Source: Candidatus Caldatribacterium sp. (GTDB lineage: Bacteria; Atribacterota; Atribacteria; Atribacterales; Caldatribacteriaceae). From it: a stretch of DNA of 64,000 nucleotides. Below are positions 40,372 through 48,517 of this stretch, in pieces. Numbering within the stretch: the first letter of the stretch is position 1; every line of letters starts with the position of its first letter. The translations under genes were made by a program, and so were the position numbers. The stretch spans positions 1 to 64,000 of the forward strand of contig JANXBI010000022.1 of assembly GCA_025060675.1 (NCBI GenBank). Reading direction: 5' to 3'. Below the pieces are notes generated by a model, which searched no databases, was not told where the DNA came from, and saw nothing but the letters and a program-made list of their open reading frames with translations.

Positions 40372-41226
40372 TTAGGTTTCCTCCAGCGAAAAGAGGTCTC
40401 CAATGCCATCGCCAAGAAGGTTGAATCCGAGAACGATAAGCATAATCGCAAGACCAGGGAAAACAGAAATCCACCAGTATTCAGGAAGGTATTTTGCCCC
40501 ATCAGCAACCATCGTTCCCAAAGCAGGCTTGGGCGGTTGTTCACCTAATCCTACAAAGCTCAGCGCTGCTCCGATGAGAATGACCCAACCCATATCGAGG
40601 GTCATTTTCGTGAGGATAGTGGACACGCAATTGGGGAGTATCTCTCGAAAAAGGATGTGGTACCTACTTGCTCCAATGAGCTCCGCCGATTGAACAAAGT
40701 ACTCATTCCGTAAGGACGTAGCCATCCCATAGACAAGGCGCGTATACCAGGGCCACCACATGACTGATACAGCAATCATAGCGTTGGTGAGATTGGGCTT
40801 GAGGACAGAGGTGATTGCCAAGGCAAGGATAAGGGGAGGGACAGAGAGGAAAATGTCGGTAATGCGCATGATAAGAACGTCAATCCAGGATTCCTTGAAA
40901 TAGCCAGCCAAAAGCCCCAGCGTCACCCCTACCGGGACAACAATGGCCAAAACGACGACACCCATAAGGAGCGAGGATCGAAAGGCGAAAAAGACACGGC
41001 TTAAGACATCTCGACCAAAGATATCCGTTCCAAAAGGGTGCTCAAGAGAAGGAGGGCGATTCGCCTCACCGTAGTTCACGTAAGGACCAGCATGCTCCGG
41101 GTACGGAGCTATCCAGGGGGCAAAAACAGCACAAAACACCACAAAGACGACAATGACAAGCCCAACCACTGAAAGGGGGTTTCGGGAGAACTTGTACCAC
41201 CACCTGCCGAGGCGAGTTCTGCGCAC
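40372..41226 (-). CDS. oppC: oligopeptide ABC transporter permease
   Basis: A 284-aa BPD-type permease with about six helices. The N-terminal RNPLSVVGLVIV is typical of OppC/DppC, and the EAA loop appears around SAELIGASRYHILFREILPN. The GTG start at 41226 follows GGTGAGTAGGA. It lies 2 bases after oppB. Confidence 0.93.
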   Translation of the reverse strand: MRRTRLGRWWYKFSRNPLSVVGLVIVVFVVFCAVFAPWIAPYPEHAGPYVNYGEANRPPSLEHPFGTDIFGRDVLSRVFFAFRSSLLMGVVVLAIVVPVGVTLGLLAGYFKESWIDVLIMRITDIFLSVPPLILALAITSVLKPNLTNAMIAVSVMWWPWYTRLVYGMATSLRNEYFVQSAELIGASRYHILFREILPNCVSTILTKMTLDMGWVILIGAALSFVGLGEQPPKPALGTMVADGAKYLPEYWWISVFPGLAIMLIVLGFNLLGDGIGDLFSLEET

Positions 41227-41228
41227 TC

Positions 41229-42254
41229 CTACTCACCCCTCTCCACTAAGCGAATTCTTGGGTCAAGGTACGCCACAACAATATCAACGAGGATGTTCAC
41301 CACGGTAAAGACAATCCCAAGAACCATAACCACGGCAACAATAGCCTCAATATCCTTACGGAGCATAACGTTAATACCGTACCGGGAAAGCCCTGGCCAA
41401 TTGAAGAGGAGCTCTACAAGAAAAGCATTGCCAATCAACGAGGCAAAATCAAGTCCAAGGATGGAGACAGTTGGGATAATCGATGGCTTAAAAAGGTACT
41501 TCGATACCACTACTCGCTCAGGAATACCATAGGCTCGTGCAGCTGCAACAAAGTCTTTTCGCGCATTCTCAAGCATACTCGCCCGGGTAATTCGCGCTTC
41601 CTGGAAAAGCCCCCCTAAGGACAAACTCAAAGCCGGGAGGAAGAGGTGTTTCAAGGCATCAAAAAAAGCCTTCCAGTTCCCAGAAAGGAGACTATCAAAC
41701 GTCACAAGACCAGTGAGACGAGGCGGAGGAGCAATCTCCGGACTCAAGCGACCAATGGTCGGAAAAATTTCGTAGTACATACCAAAAAGGAGGATAAGGA
41801 TAATTGCCACAACGAAAGCAGGTGTGGCAATACCAACGTATGCCAGAACCCGAATACTATTATCCACCCAGGTATTGGCGTACCGTGCCGATAACACCCC
41901 AAGGAGAAGTCCAAAGACCGCCATAAAAAGACCAGCAAAAAGGGCGAGTTCAAGGGTTGCGGGGAGAAATTCTTTAATATCCTCAATAACCGGCCGGCGT
42001 GTGTAGAGTGACTCTCCGAAATCCCCTTGAAAAACAGACCGAAGCCAGAAAACGTATTGCACGTAAATGGGCTTATCAAGATGGAGCTTTGCCCGGAGGG
42101 CTTCCACCGCCTCCTGTGTGGCCCGCGGGCCCAAAGCCGCTCGGGCAGGATCACCCGGGACGAGACGGGCAATGATAAAAACCACAACAGAAAGACCGAT
42201 GAGGACAAAAACAGAATACCCAAGGCGCCGCACCAAGTACCGGGAGAAGTTCAC
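41229..42254 (-). CDS. oppB: oligopeptide ABC transporter permease
   Basis: A 341-aa BPD-type permease. RYLVRRLGYSVFVLIGLSV at the N-terminus and VPGDPARAALG are OppB/DppB hallmarks; the EAA loop is near ARAYGIPERVVVSKYLFK. It is separated from oppA by 63 bases containing a strong hairpin. Confidence 0.93.
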   Translation of the reverse strand: MNFSRYLVRRLGYSVFVLIGLSVVVFIIARLVPGDPARAALGPRATQEAVEALRAKLHLDKPIYVQYVFWLRSVFQGDFGESLYTRRPVIEDIKEFLPATLELALFAGLFMAVFGLLLGVLSARYANTWVDNSIRVLAYVGIATPAFVVAIILILLFGMYYEIFPTIGRLSPEIAPPPRLTGLVTFDSLLSGNWKAFFDALKHLFLPALSLSLGGLFQEARITRASMLENARKDFVAAARAYGIPERVVVSKYLFKPSIIPTVSILGLDFASLIGNAFLVELLFNWPGLSRYGINVMLRKDIEAIVAVVMVLGIVFTVVNILVDIVVAYLDPRIRLVERGE

Positions 42255-42277
42255 CGTTTTTCACCAGCCTCGAAAGG

Positions 42278-42309
42278 ATATGGGAGGCCTGCTTTCAGGC
42301 CTCCCATAT
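42278..42309 (-). promoter_or_regulatory. oppA-oppB intercistronic hairpin
   Basis: A perfect 14-bp stem with a 4-nt loop; minus-strand arms are ATATGGGAGGCCTG and CAGGCCTCCCATAT. No T-tract follows, so it is not a normal terminator. It likely protects the oppA 3' end or attenuates oppB. A TATAAT on the minus strand (42313-42308) with TTGCTT 16 bases upstream overlaps it and might be an internal promoter. Confidence 0.8.
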
Positions 42310-42317
42310 TATACCCT

Positions 42318-43955
42318 CTACTTTTTCCGAAGCAACTCCTCCCGCTTTTCAGGGTACACCCGAATGTCAGGCATGTAGTGGTTGTAGCCCATAACTGGGT
42401 TTACCCTTTCGCCTCGTTCCGCTCGTTCGGCCGCAACCCAATCAACGTAGTAGTCTTGGTAAGCGTAGTTCTCTGGCTGGTCGATGAGGAAAAGGGATGG
42501 GCAAAGGTCAACGATGTACTCCTGGATTTTCCGATACTTGGCAAAACGCTCTTCCTTGTCCACTGTAGCGATGGCATCCTCAATCATCCGGTCAAGCTCT
42601 GGATCCTGGAGCCATTCCGTCTGTTCCCAGGTCCCGCACGACGAAGAATGGTACTTTGACTGGAGCATAGAACCAGCTTCGGCATAGTGTGGTGAAACAA
42701 AGATAAGGTACATGTGGGCAGTGGTTTCCGGAGTTGCAACCTCTTCAATAATCTTCATCCATGGGGTCTTGATAACGTTCACCTTGATGCCAAGCTCCGC
42801 GGCATTCGCCTGGATGAGGAGAGCCACTTTCTCCTCGTCAGGGACCTCGGCGCACCAAACAAGGTCTACGGGGTACTCATCGAGCTTATCGGCGTACTTC
42901 GACTTAGCAAGCTCTTCCCGTGCTTTGGCAAGGTCACGTTTGTATTGATACACCTCGGAGTGGTGACCAGGAAGAATGAACGACACTGGCCCTCGCGCCT
43001 GGCGTGCTCCAGGAAAGATTTGATTGGCAATGGCATCGTAATCGATGGCGTACGCCAGAGCCCTCCGGAAATGCACGTCATCGGTTGGGGGCTTGCGGTT
43101 GTGCATCATGCAGAAGAACGTACTCCCTCCAAAGAGCTTAGCCACCTTTATCCCTTCGATTTTACTTGCCGCCTCATAGAACTCTGCAGGTTGCCGGAAG
43201 TCAGAAATCTCAAGTTCCCGCTTCGTGAGGAGCGTTCGAACAGTAGCAGTTTCTGTAGTCCCAATGTACTTGAACTCATCGGGAGCATTGGGATCAAGAG
43301 GCTTCCAATAGTCGGGGAAGCGCACGGCATGGAGGTACTCCTCAAGACGCATTTCCTTCACCATGTATGGTCCAGAACCGGCATCGTGGGTGAGGAGCCA
43401 CTTCTTCCCGTAGTCGCCCATCTCACCGTACTCACCAGTTGGCTCGATATGGGCAAGAACCTCATCTTTGTTGAGAATGTACAAACGAACCAGAGCATAG
43501 AGGAAAGGACCAAAAGGTCTTTTAAGGGTAAAGCGAACGGTATACTCATCGAGAGCTTCGACCTTCTCGACAATAGGCTTGAAGATGTAACTGTACCCTT
43601 GACCAATGGCAAGGAGACGCTCCATACTAAAGACAACGTCTTCAGCTTTGAGTTCCTCACCGTTGTGGAACTTCACACCCTTCCGGAGGTAGAAGGTGTA
43701 GGTGAGGCCATCCCCAGAGACCTCCCACGATTCTGCAAGGTGGGGGACAACCTCCCCATCGTAAGTGGGAAAAACGAGGGTATCGTAGAGGTTGGCAACT
43801 GATACAGAGCTTGAGAAATCAGCTGCTATCGCTGGGTCAATGTACGTCGGCCAAGCCTCGGTGAAGCGAACGATTTTCGTTGCTTCAGCCCACCCTGCAC
43901 AGGCCCAAAACAAAATGCAAACCACAAGAACAGTTGAAACGACGAGCTTTTTCAT
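42318..43955 (-). CDS. oppA: peptide ABC transporter substrate-binding protein (SBP family 5)
   Basis: An exported 545-aa solute-binding protein. A signal peptide (about residues 1-25, MKKLVV... to ...AEA) is followed by a family 5 fold with AESWEVSGDGLTYTFYLRKG, KFHNGEELKAEDVVFS and RRALAYAIDYDAI. A cysteine in FWAC could be a weak lipobox, but the signal looks more like a plain Sec signal. A strong GAGGAGGGAGGAG precedes the ATG. Neighbouring peptidases suggest peptides as cargo. Confidence 0.93.
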   Translation of the reverse strand: MKKLVVSTVLVVCILFWACAGWAEATKIVRFTEAWPTYIDPAIAADFSSSVSVANLYDTLVFPTYDGEVVPHLAESWEVSGDGLTYTFYLRKGVKFHNGEELKAEDVVFSMERLLAIGQGYSYIFKPIVEKVEALDEYTVRFTLKRPFGPFLYALVRLYILNKDEVLAHIEPTGEYGEMGDYGKKWLLTHDAGSGPYMVKEMRLEEYLHAVRFPDYWKPLDPNAPDEFKYIGTTETATVRTLLTKRELEISDFRQPAEFYEAASKIEGIKVAKLFGGSTFFCMMHNRKPPTDDVHFRRALAYAIDYDAIANQIFPGARQARGPVSFILPGHHSEVYQYKRDLAKAREELAKSKYADKLDEYPVDLVWCAEVPDEEKVALLIQANAAELGIKVNVIKTPWMKIIEEVATPETTAHMYLIFVSPHYAEAGSMLQSKYHSSSCGTWEQTEWLQDPELDRMIEDAIATVDKEERFAKYRKIQEYIVDLCPSLFLIDQPENYAYQDYYVDWVAAERAERGERVNPVMGYNHYMPDIRVYPEKREELLRKK

Positions 43956-43967
43956 ACTCCTCCCTCC

Positions 43968-44939
43968 TCAGATTGTGAAAACACCCTTGTCCATAACCAC
44001 CCGGCCATCGACCGTAACCGTGGGATTCAGAATAATACCGTCGTTGTGGGTTTTCGCATCAATCGTTCCACCCATATCCAGGTTCATCCCCAGGGCGATA
44101 TGCACGGTCCGGAAAGCCTTTTCATCCTCAAGGATGTTTCCCGTAATTCGTGCTTTCTCATTCGTCCCAATACCAAGCTCTCCCACAAAATACGCGTGGG
44201 GATCCCCAAGGCTTTCAAGGAAACGGGTAAGCTCCTGAGCTTCTCTTCCTCCCTCAATCTTCACCACCTTTCCCTTCTGGATTTCCAAACGAATGGGTTC
44301 CGTAAGTACCCCAATAGGGGACATGGAACCATCAATCACCGCCACCCCTTCTACAGAATCCTCAAGAGGAGCAATGTAAGCCTCTCCAGCGGGGAGATTC
44401 CCCCATCGACCCTTCTCGCGGTAGAGACCATCATCTGGTGGGATACCAGGTTTCCGACCCCTTATGCTCATACGCAAATTCGTCCCTCGCTCAGTGGTAA
44501 TGGTAACCTCGTTCCCCTCTTCAAGAATCCGCGTTACCTTCCAGCTGAGTTCGGAAACCTTGTGGTAATCAGCAGTCATCGCTCCAACAGTCATCATCTC
44601 CTCGGTAATACCAGGCATGCTTGCAACGCGAGCGCCTCTTTCGGTTGCAGCCATTCGGGCTTTCGTATGGGTAAGGCTCATAGTTGTCACAAGAAGAGCA
44701 ACGTCGCAAGAGCAAAGCGCCGCTTTCACTTCTTCCGGAGGCTCTTCAGCGTGGTGTGACCGGGGAGTCATAACAATCATCGTCCCGTCAACTCCAAGGG
44801 CATGAAGCGCAAGGAAAAAACTCTCCGCAATGTGAAGTTTCCCCGTATCAGTCACTATAAGAACTCGTTCCCCAGCTTGAACCCCCATGCAGTCCCGGAC
44901 AGCAATCATCGCCCCTTTCATGAGCGGTGCAAGACGCAT
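43968..44939 (-). CDS. M29-type aminopeptidase homologue (AmpS/aminopeptidase T family)
   Basis: A 323-aa protein of the COG2309 aminopeptidase group. The C-terminal metal region shows VGELGIGTN, EKAFRTVHIALG and THNDGII, the Glu, Glu, His and His/Asp arrangement of M29 peptidases. It is short next to AmpS (about 410 aa), with the N-terminal domain reduced. It lies 12 bases from oppA, so it likely degrades imported peptides in the cytoplasm. Confidence 0.82.
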   Translation of the reverse strand: MRLAPLMKGAMIAVRDCMGVQAGERVLIVTDTGKLHIAESFFLALHALGVDGTMIVMTPRSHHAEEPPEEVKAALCSCDVALLVTTMSLTHTKARMAATERGARVASMPGITEEMMTVGAMTADYHKVSELSWKVTRILEEGNEVTITTERGTNLRMSIRGRKPGIPPDDGLYREKGRWGNLPAGEAYIAPLEDSVEGVAVIDGSMSPIGVLTEPIRLEIQKGKVVKIEGGREAQELTRFLESLGDPHAYFVGELGIGTNEKARITGNILEDEKAFRTVHIALGMNLDMGGTIDAKTHNDGIILNPTVTVDGRVVMDKGVFTI

Positions 44940-44951
44940 AACACCACCTCC

Positions 44952-45998
44952 TCAAGCTTTGCCGAGCCTTACAGCAAGCTCCCGGAGTTCCGGATCGACT
45001 ACCTGACCTCGGTCGATAATGAGCTCTCCATCGAGCCACACAGAGGTGTTCAGACAGATTCCATCAGAATGGGAAGGAGCAGGAATGCCATCAGGGGGAA
45101 GGAGAATAGCTCCAATGTTTCCCACACCCCACTCAGTACAGCCCCAGACCCGCTCATCCTCAAGGATATCTCCAGTGAGCTTTGCCCCAGGGTTAAACCC
45201 ATAGCACACATGAGCCATATAGAACATCCGGGGGTGGTTGAAGCTCCGAAGCCACGTCTCGAACGCCACCGCTTCTTTTCCTCCTTCAATCTTCACAATC
45301 CTTCCCTTCTCCACCACAAGACGGATAGGTTCCCTAAGAAGGCCAAGAGGTGGAACTACCGAGCCGTCAAAAACGATAACCCCATTGACGGTGTCAAGAT
45401 TCGGCGTCCAGGCAATCTGCCCCGACATCATGTGGGAGCCAGGAGTATCAGCATACCCAAGCTCACAGTTGACAGGATGCGCAGGGTCATTCTCAAATTC
45501 CACGTTACCCCCAGCAGGGGTAGTCATCCGGACTTTTTTCGCCTTTCGAGTTCTTTCGGCAAGTTTTTCTTGGAACTCCCGGAGTACGGGATAGTTCACT
45601 CGTCCGATACAGCGAATCATCATATCCGCGTTCATACCCACGAGACAGAGATGTCGTAGCTTTGGGTTCTCTCGAAGAGCAATATCGTAAGGTGTCGAGT
45701 AAAGGAGCCATTCGTTGTTGAATTCCACCCAGGCGTCGACCGACCGAAGTAGCGCGATCAACGGCTCCATGGGGAGCATAGGATCAGCAGCCTTACCAAC
45801 TCCAAGAGGTGCCGGAATCCAAAGGACCAAAGGTTTCGCCCCACAGGCAAAAGCGGAACGTGCAGTCGCATCGACCACCCGCTCGTCGCTTTCCGTGTCT
45901 GCCGTAATAAGGAATGTCTCTCCTTCCTTAAGCTTGAAAAGCTCTCGCACGAGGATATCCGCTGCTTTTCCGAGTTCGTACTCATAGAGCTTGGGCAA
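44952..45998 (-). CDS. M29-like aminopeptidase paralogue with altered metal site
   Basis: A 348-aa COG2309 protein, paralogous to the gene downstream. Its aligned metal-site motifs are MAHVCYGFN, ERVWGCTEWGVG and SHSDGIC, so Glu is replaced by His at the first position and His by Glu at the third. A similar His appears in 2,5-dihydroxypyridine dioxygenase (NicX), a non-peptidase relative. The TTG at 45998 is chosen because AAAGGAGTGA is ideally spaced. It is the first gene of the peptide operon, from a promoter at 46033-46038. Confidence 0.75.
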   Translation of the reverse strand: MPKLYEYELGKAADILVRELFKLKEGETFLITADTESDERVVDATARSAFACGAKPLVLWIPAPLGVGKAADPMLPMEPLIALLRSVDAWVEFNNEWLLYSTPYDIALRENPKLRHLCLVGMNADMMIRCIGRVNYPVLREFQEKLAERTRKAKKVRMTTPAGGNVEFENDPAHPVNCELGYADTPGSHMMSGQIAWTPNLDTVNGVIVFDGSVVPPLGLLREPIRLVVEKGRIVKIEGGKEAVAFETWLRSFNHPRMFYMAHVCYGFNPGAKLTGDILEDERVWGCTEWGVGNIGAILLPPDGIPAPSHSDGICLNTSVWLDGELIIDRGQVVDPELRELAVRLGKA

Positions 45999-46019
45999 GG
46001 AAATCACTCCTTTCTTGGG

Positions 46020-46038
46020 AATCCCTTCAGGGATTATA
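46020..46038 (-). promoter_or_regulatory. peptide operon -10 with overlapping palindrome
   Basis: Minus-strand TATAAT (46038-46033) lacks a good -35 at 17 bp. AATCCCTTCAGGGATT (46020-46035), a 6-bp inverted repeat with a 4-nt centre, overlaps the -10 and the predicted start and may bind a repressor. Confidence 0.55.
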
Positions 46039-46060
46039 TCATTCTCTCCACCAGGACATA

Positions 46061-46090
46061 TTGCCAAAAACTTGAAAAAAAGAGTATAAT
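46061..46090 (+). promoter_or_regulatory. promoter of the cobalamin riboswitch transcript
   Basis: TTGCCA (46061-46066), 18-bp A-rich spacer, TATAAT (46085-46090), 20 bases before the riboswitch P1 stem. Confidence 0.85.
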
Positions 46091-46110
46091 TGGGAAAAAG
46101 GCTGCATCCT

Positions 46111-46270
46111 TCCGTGGTGCCCTAATTCCGGGAGAATAGGGAAACCGGTGAAAATCCGGTGCGGACCCGCCGCTGTGAGAGGGGACGAAAGGTGCAAGAA
46201 AGCCACTGGGGAAACCTGGGAAGGCGCACCGAGTAGGCTTGAACCCTCAAGCCAGAAGACCTGCCACGGA
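46111..46270 (+). promoter_or_regulatory. cobalamin (B12) riboswitch
   Basis: Conserved elements in order: P1 5' arm CCGTGG, the GGGAAACCGGTG box with AAAATCCGGTGCGG and CCCGCCGCTGTGA, the B12-box region AAGCCAGAAGACCTGCC, and the P1 3' arm CCACGG. An intrinsic terminator follows at 46293-46328. GAGGG (46281-46285) can pair with CCCTC of the terminator 5' arm, giving an antiterminator. This fits transcriptional shut-off when cobalamin is present. Confidence 0.95.
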
Positions 46271-46292
46271 AGACCCAAAAGAGGGTGATGGC

Positions 46293-46328
46293 AAAGCCCT
46301 CAGGGAAAACCTGAGGGCTTTTTCTTTT
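46293..46328 (+). terminator. riboswitch expression-platform terminator
   Basis: AAAGCCCTCAGG (46293-46304) pairs with CCTGAGGGCTTT (46310-46321), loop GAAAA, followed by TTTTCTTTT. It lies 24 bases before the first gene of the pair. Confidence 0.92.
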
Positions 46329-46351
46329 ACCAAACGAAAGGAGGAGGAGTC

Positions 46352-46846
46352 ATGGAACATGCCCGCACCTTGACGTACCGCTTGAGCCTTTCTGCAAGCC
46401 TTGTGGCGCTCTGCGTTGTGGGATCCTTTCTCAAAATCCCAAGCCCCACAGGGACAGTCGCTTTGGACTCTCTTCCCGGATTCCTTGGCGCTCTCCTTTT
46501 AGGGTACGGGGAAGGGGCACTTGTGGCATTTCTTGGGCACATTCTGACGTCACTAAACGTTGGATTTCCGCTGGGATTCCCTATACACCTGCTCATTGCC
46601 CTGGAGATGGGTGGTATTGCGCTCTTCTTCCGCCTCCTTTTCACACGCTTTGGAGCTTTAGTTGCTCTTGCCTCTGGAACCTTGGCTAACGGCGTTCTCG
46701 CCCCTCTGAGCCTTGTCCCTCTCTTTGGGTGGGGATTCTTCCTTGGGATACTCCCCTCCCTCACTCTTGGCTCTCTTGTCAACATCGCCCTTGCTACGGT
46801 ACTTTACCAGGTGGTCTCGAAGCGATGGAAAGGGATTGTCTCATAG
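46352..46846 (+). CDS. ECF transporter S component, B12-riboswitch regulated (CblT-like)
   Basis: A 164-aa hydrophobic protein with about five or six helices and the N-terminal substrate-specificity-component pattern (LSLSASLVALCVVGSFLKIP, then GALLLGYGEGALVAFLGHI). The cobalamin riboswitch indicates a corrinoid-related substrate. With the PurM-superfamily gene that overlaps its 3' end, it fits the alpha-ribazole transporter CblT described in Listeria and Geobacillus. The general ECF module (EcfA/A'/T) is not in the window. A strong GGAGGAGGAG precedes the ATG. Confidence 0.75.
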   Translation: MEHARTLTYRLSLSASLVALCVVGSFLKIPSPTGTVALDSLPGFLGALLLGYGEGALVAFLGHILTSLNVGFPLGFPIHLLIALEMGGIALFFRLLFTRFGALVALASGTLANGVLAPLSLVPLFGWGFFLGILPSLTLGSLVNIALATVLYQVVSKRWKGIVS

Positions 46847-47562
46847 TGCCCTTAGGGGAAGAAGAGCTTGTGTTGGCCTGTGATGCTCTTGGAGGCATAG
46901 GGCCAAAAGAGGGGGACACACTTTCTGTCCCCCTCGATGTATCTGCCCAGTTCACGGCCCGAGTGGCCCTAGCCGAAGCCTTAGCTGCAGGAGCAGAACC
47001 CCTTGCTCTTTCGGTCACCCTAAGCGTTGAACCCTACCCCTGGCTTGAAGAGGCAAAGAGGGGCATCCTTCGAGAACTCGAGAGTATTGGAAAAGACCAC
47101 ATCCCTCTCCTTTTTTCCAGCGAAAAGAACGTGAAAGCGGAAGCCACCGGTCTTGGAGTCACCGTTCTTGGAAGACGGCTTCGTGGGAAAAATCGCCCCC
47201 AACTCCGGGAAGGAACACTCTACGCCTTGGGAGTTCCCTCCTGTGGGGTTGCCGTCTTGGAGAATGCAAACGCTATCGCAGACCTCAAGGACATCCTCAA
47301 GCTCTGGGACCTCCTCCCCGAAGCACCGATACTCCCCGTGGGATCCCGGGGGATTTTCTGCGAGGCGCTCCATTTCATCCACGGGACTTCCTTCATCCTG
47401 CATTTGAACCCTAAACCACCTTTCCCCTTGTACACCTCGTGTGGTCCAGCAACGGTCCTCCTTTTCGCAAGCCCAGAGAGCCTCATAAAACTTGCACCAT
47501 ACTTTACCAAACCCCTCTGGGTGGTGGGAAAACTCAAGGAACGAGAACTGCCGAAGCCTTGA
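46825..47562 (+). CDS. PurM/AIR-synthase-superfamily protein, candidate alpha-ribazole kinase
   Basis: A 245-aa protein resembling the AIR-synthase-related family: ALGGIGPKEGDTLSVPLDV carries the metal-binding DALGGIG segment, and FTARVALAEALAAGAEP matches the second conserved helix. It shares the B12 riboswitch with the ECF S component and overlaps it by 22 bases. By context it may be the kinase CblS that phosphorylates salvaged alpha-ribazole; this is an inference and purine or thiamin roles remain possible. The 3' end overlaps the convergent dehydrogenase by 29 bases. Confidence 0.65.
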   Translation: MERDCLIVPLGEEELVLACDALGGIGPKEGDTLSVPLDVSAQFTARVALAEALAAGAEPLALSVTLSVEPYPWLEEAKRGILRELESIGKDHIPLLFSSEKNVKAEATGLGVTVLGRRLRGKNRPQLREGTLYALGVPSCGVAVLENANAIADLKDILKLWDLLPEAPILPVGSRGIFCEALHFIHGTSFILHLNPKPPFPLYTSCGPATVLLFASPESLIKLAPYFTKPLWVVGKLKERELPKP

Positions 47563-48517
47563 TTTCCCGCTTCTGCAGCTTCTCAAGAACGGTGTTGGCC
47601 TCCCCAAGAGGGTATACCTCAGTTGACACCATAAAGCGATACTGTCTCGCCACAGCAAGGAATTCCCGGACATCGCTTCTTGTGCTGTTCGCTACGCTTT
47701 GAACACTCCGTTCCTTGTAGATGAGTTCGTAAGGAATTTCCGGAATCGGGGTCGCATAAATCCCCGCTGCCACAACTTTCCCCCCTGGTGCCAAATGCTC
47801 AAGAGCTTTGCGGATGAGTGCCCCAGAAGGAGCAAAAACAATAGCGGCTTGAAAAGGGATAGGAGGTTTTTCCTCAGCATCACCAACAAAAACCGCTCCA
47901 AGTCGCCGTGCCAAATCCCTGTGGTGCGGACTCCGGGTGAAGACAAAGACTTCGTGCCCCTCAAAACGGGCCATCTGGAGTACAAGGTGCGCTGAAGACC
48001 CAAAACCAAAGAGGGCGAGAATGTCTCCCTTCTCAAGTCCTAACGTCCTGTATGCCCGGTACCCTATGACTCCACCACAAAGAAGTGGTGCAAGCTCCGT
48101 GACCTCATAACCTTGAGGAAGAGGGTACACACTGTCCCTGTGGGCCAGGAAGTACTCCGCGTATCCCCCATCCACATCGTATCCGGTGAAACGGGCGTTC
48201 TCACAAAGATTCTCCTTTCCCCGACGACAGAACGCACACTCTCCACACACTGAGAAAAGCCAAGGCGTTCCCACAAGGTCCCCACAGGCAACATCGGAAA
48301 CGTTCCTCCCTACCTGAACCACTTTCCCCACAATCTGGTGCCCTGGAACGATGGGAAGACGACGCGCTGGAAGTTCCCCAGCAACGATATGAAGGTCAGT
48401 GTGGCATACCCCACAGGCTTGAACGGCAACAAGAACCCCCCCATCCCCAGGCTCAGGGACAGGAAGATCCCGTAGGACAAGAGGCGTACCTTGTTTTTCA
48501 AGAACCATAGCCCGCAC
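47534..48517 (-). CDS. zinc-dependent alcohol dehydrogenase family protein
   Basis: A 327-aa MDR-family enzyme. The catalytic zinc site is in CGVCHTDLHIV and PGHQIVGKV, the structural zinc cysteines in CGECAFCRRGKENLC, and the nucleotide-binding fold has LFGFGSSAHLVLQ (GFGSSA, where GxGxxG is usual). The GTG at 48517 follows GGAGGAG. The substrate is unknown. It follows the epimerase gene with a 20-base overlap. Confidence 0.9.
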   Translation of the reverse strand: MRAMVLEKQGTPLVLRDLPVPEPGDGGVLVAVQACGVCHTDLHIVAGELPARRLPIVPGHQIVGKVVQVGRNVSDVACGDLVGTPWLFSVCGECAFCRRGKENLCENARFTGYDVDGGYAEYFLAHRDSVYPLPQGYEVTELAPLLCGGVIGYRAYRTLGLEKGDILALFGFGSSAHLVLQMARFEGHEVFVFTRSPHHRDLARRLGAVFVGDAEEKPPIPFQAAIVFAPSGALIRKALEHLAPGGKVVAAGIYATPIPEIPYELIYKERSVQSVANSTRSDVREFLAVARQYRFMVSTEVYPLGEANTVLEKLQKREIKASAVLVP

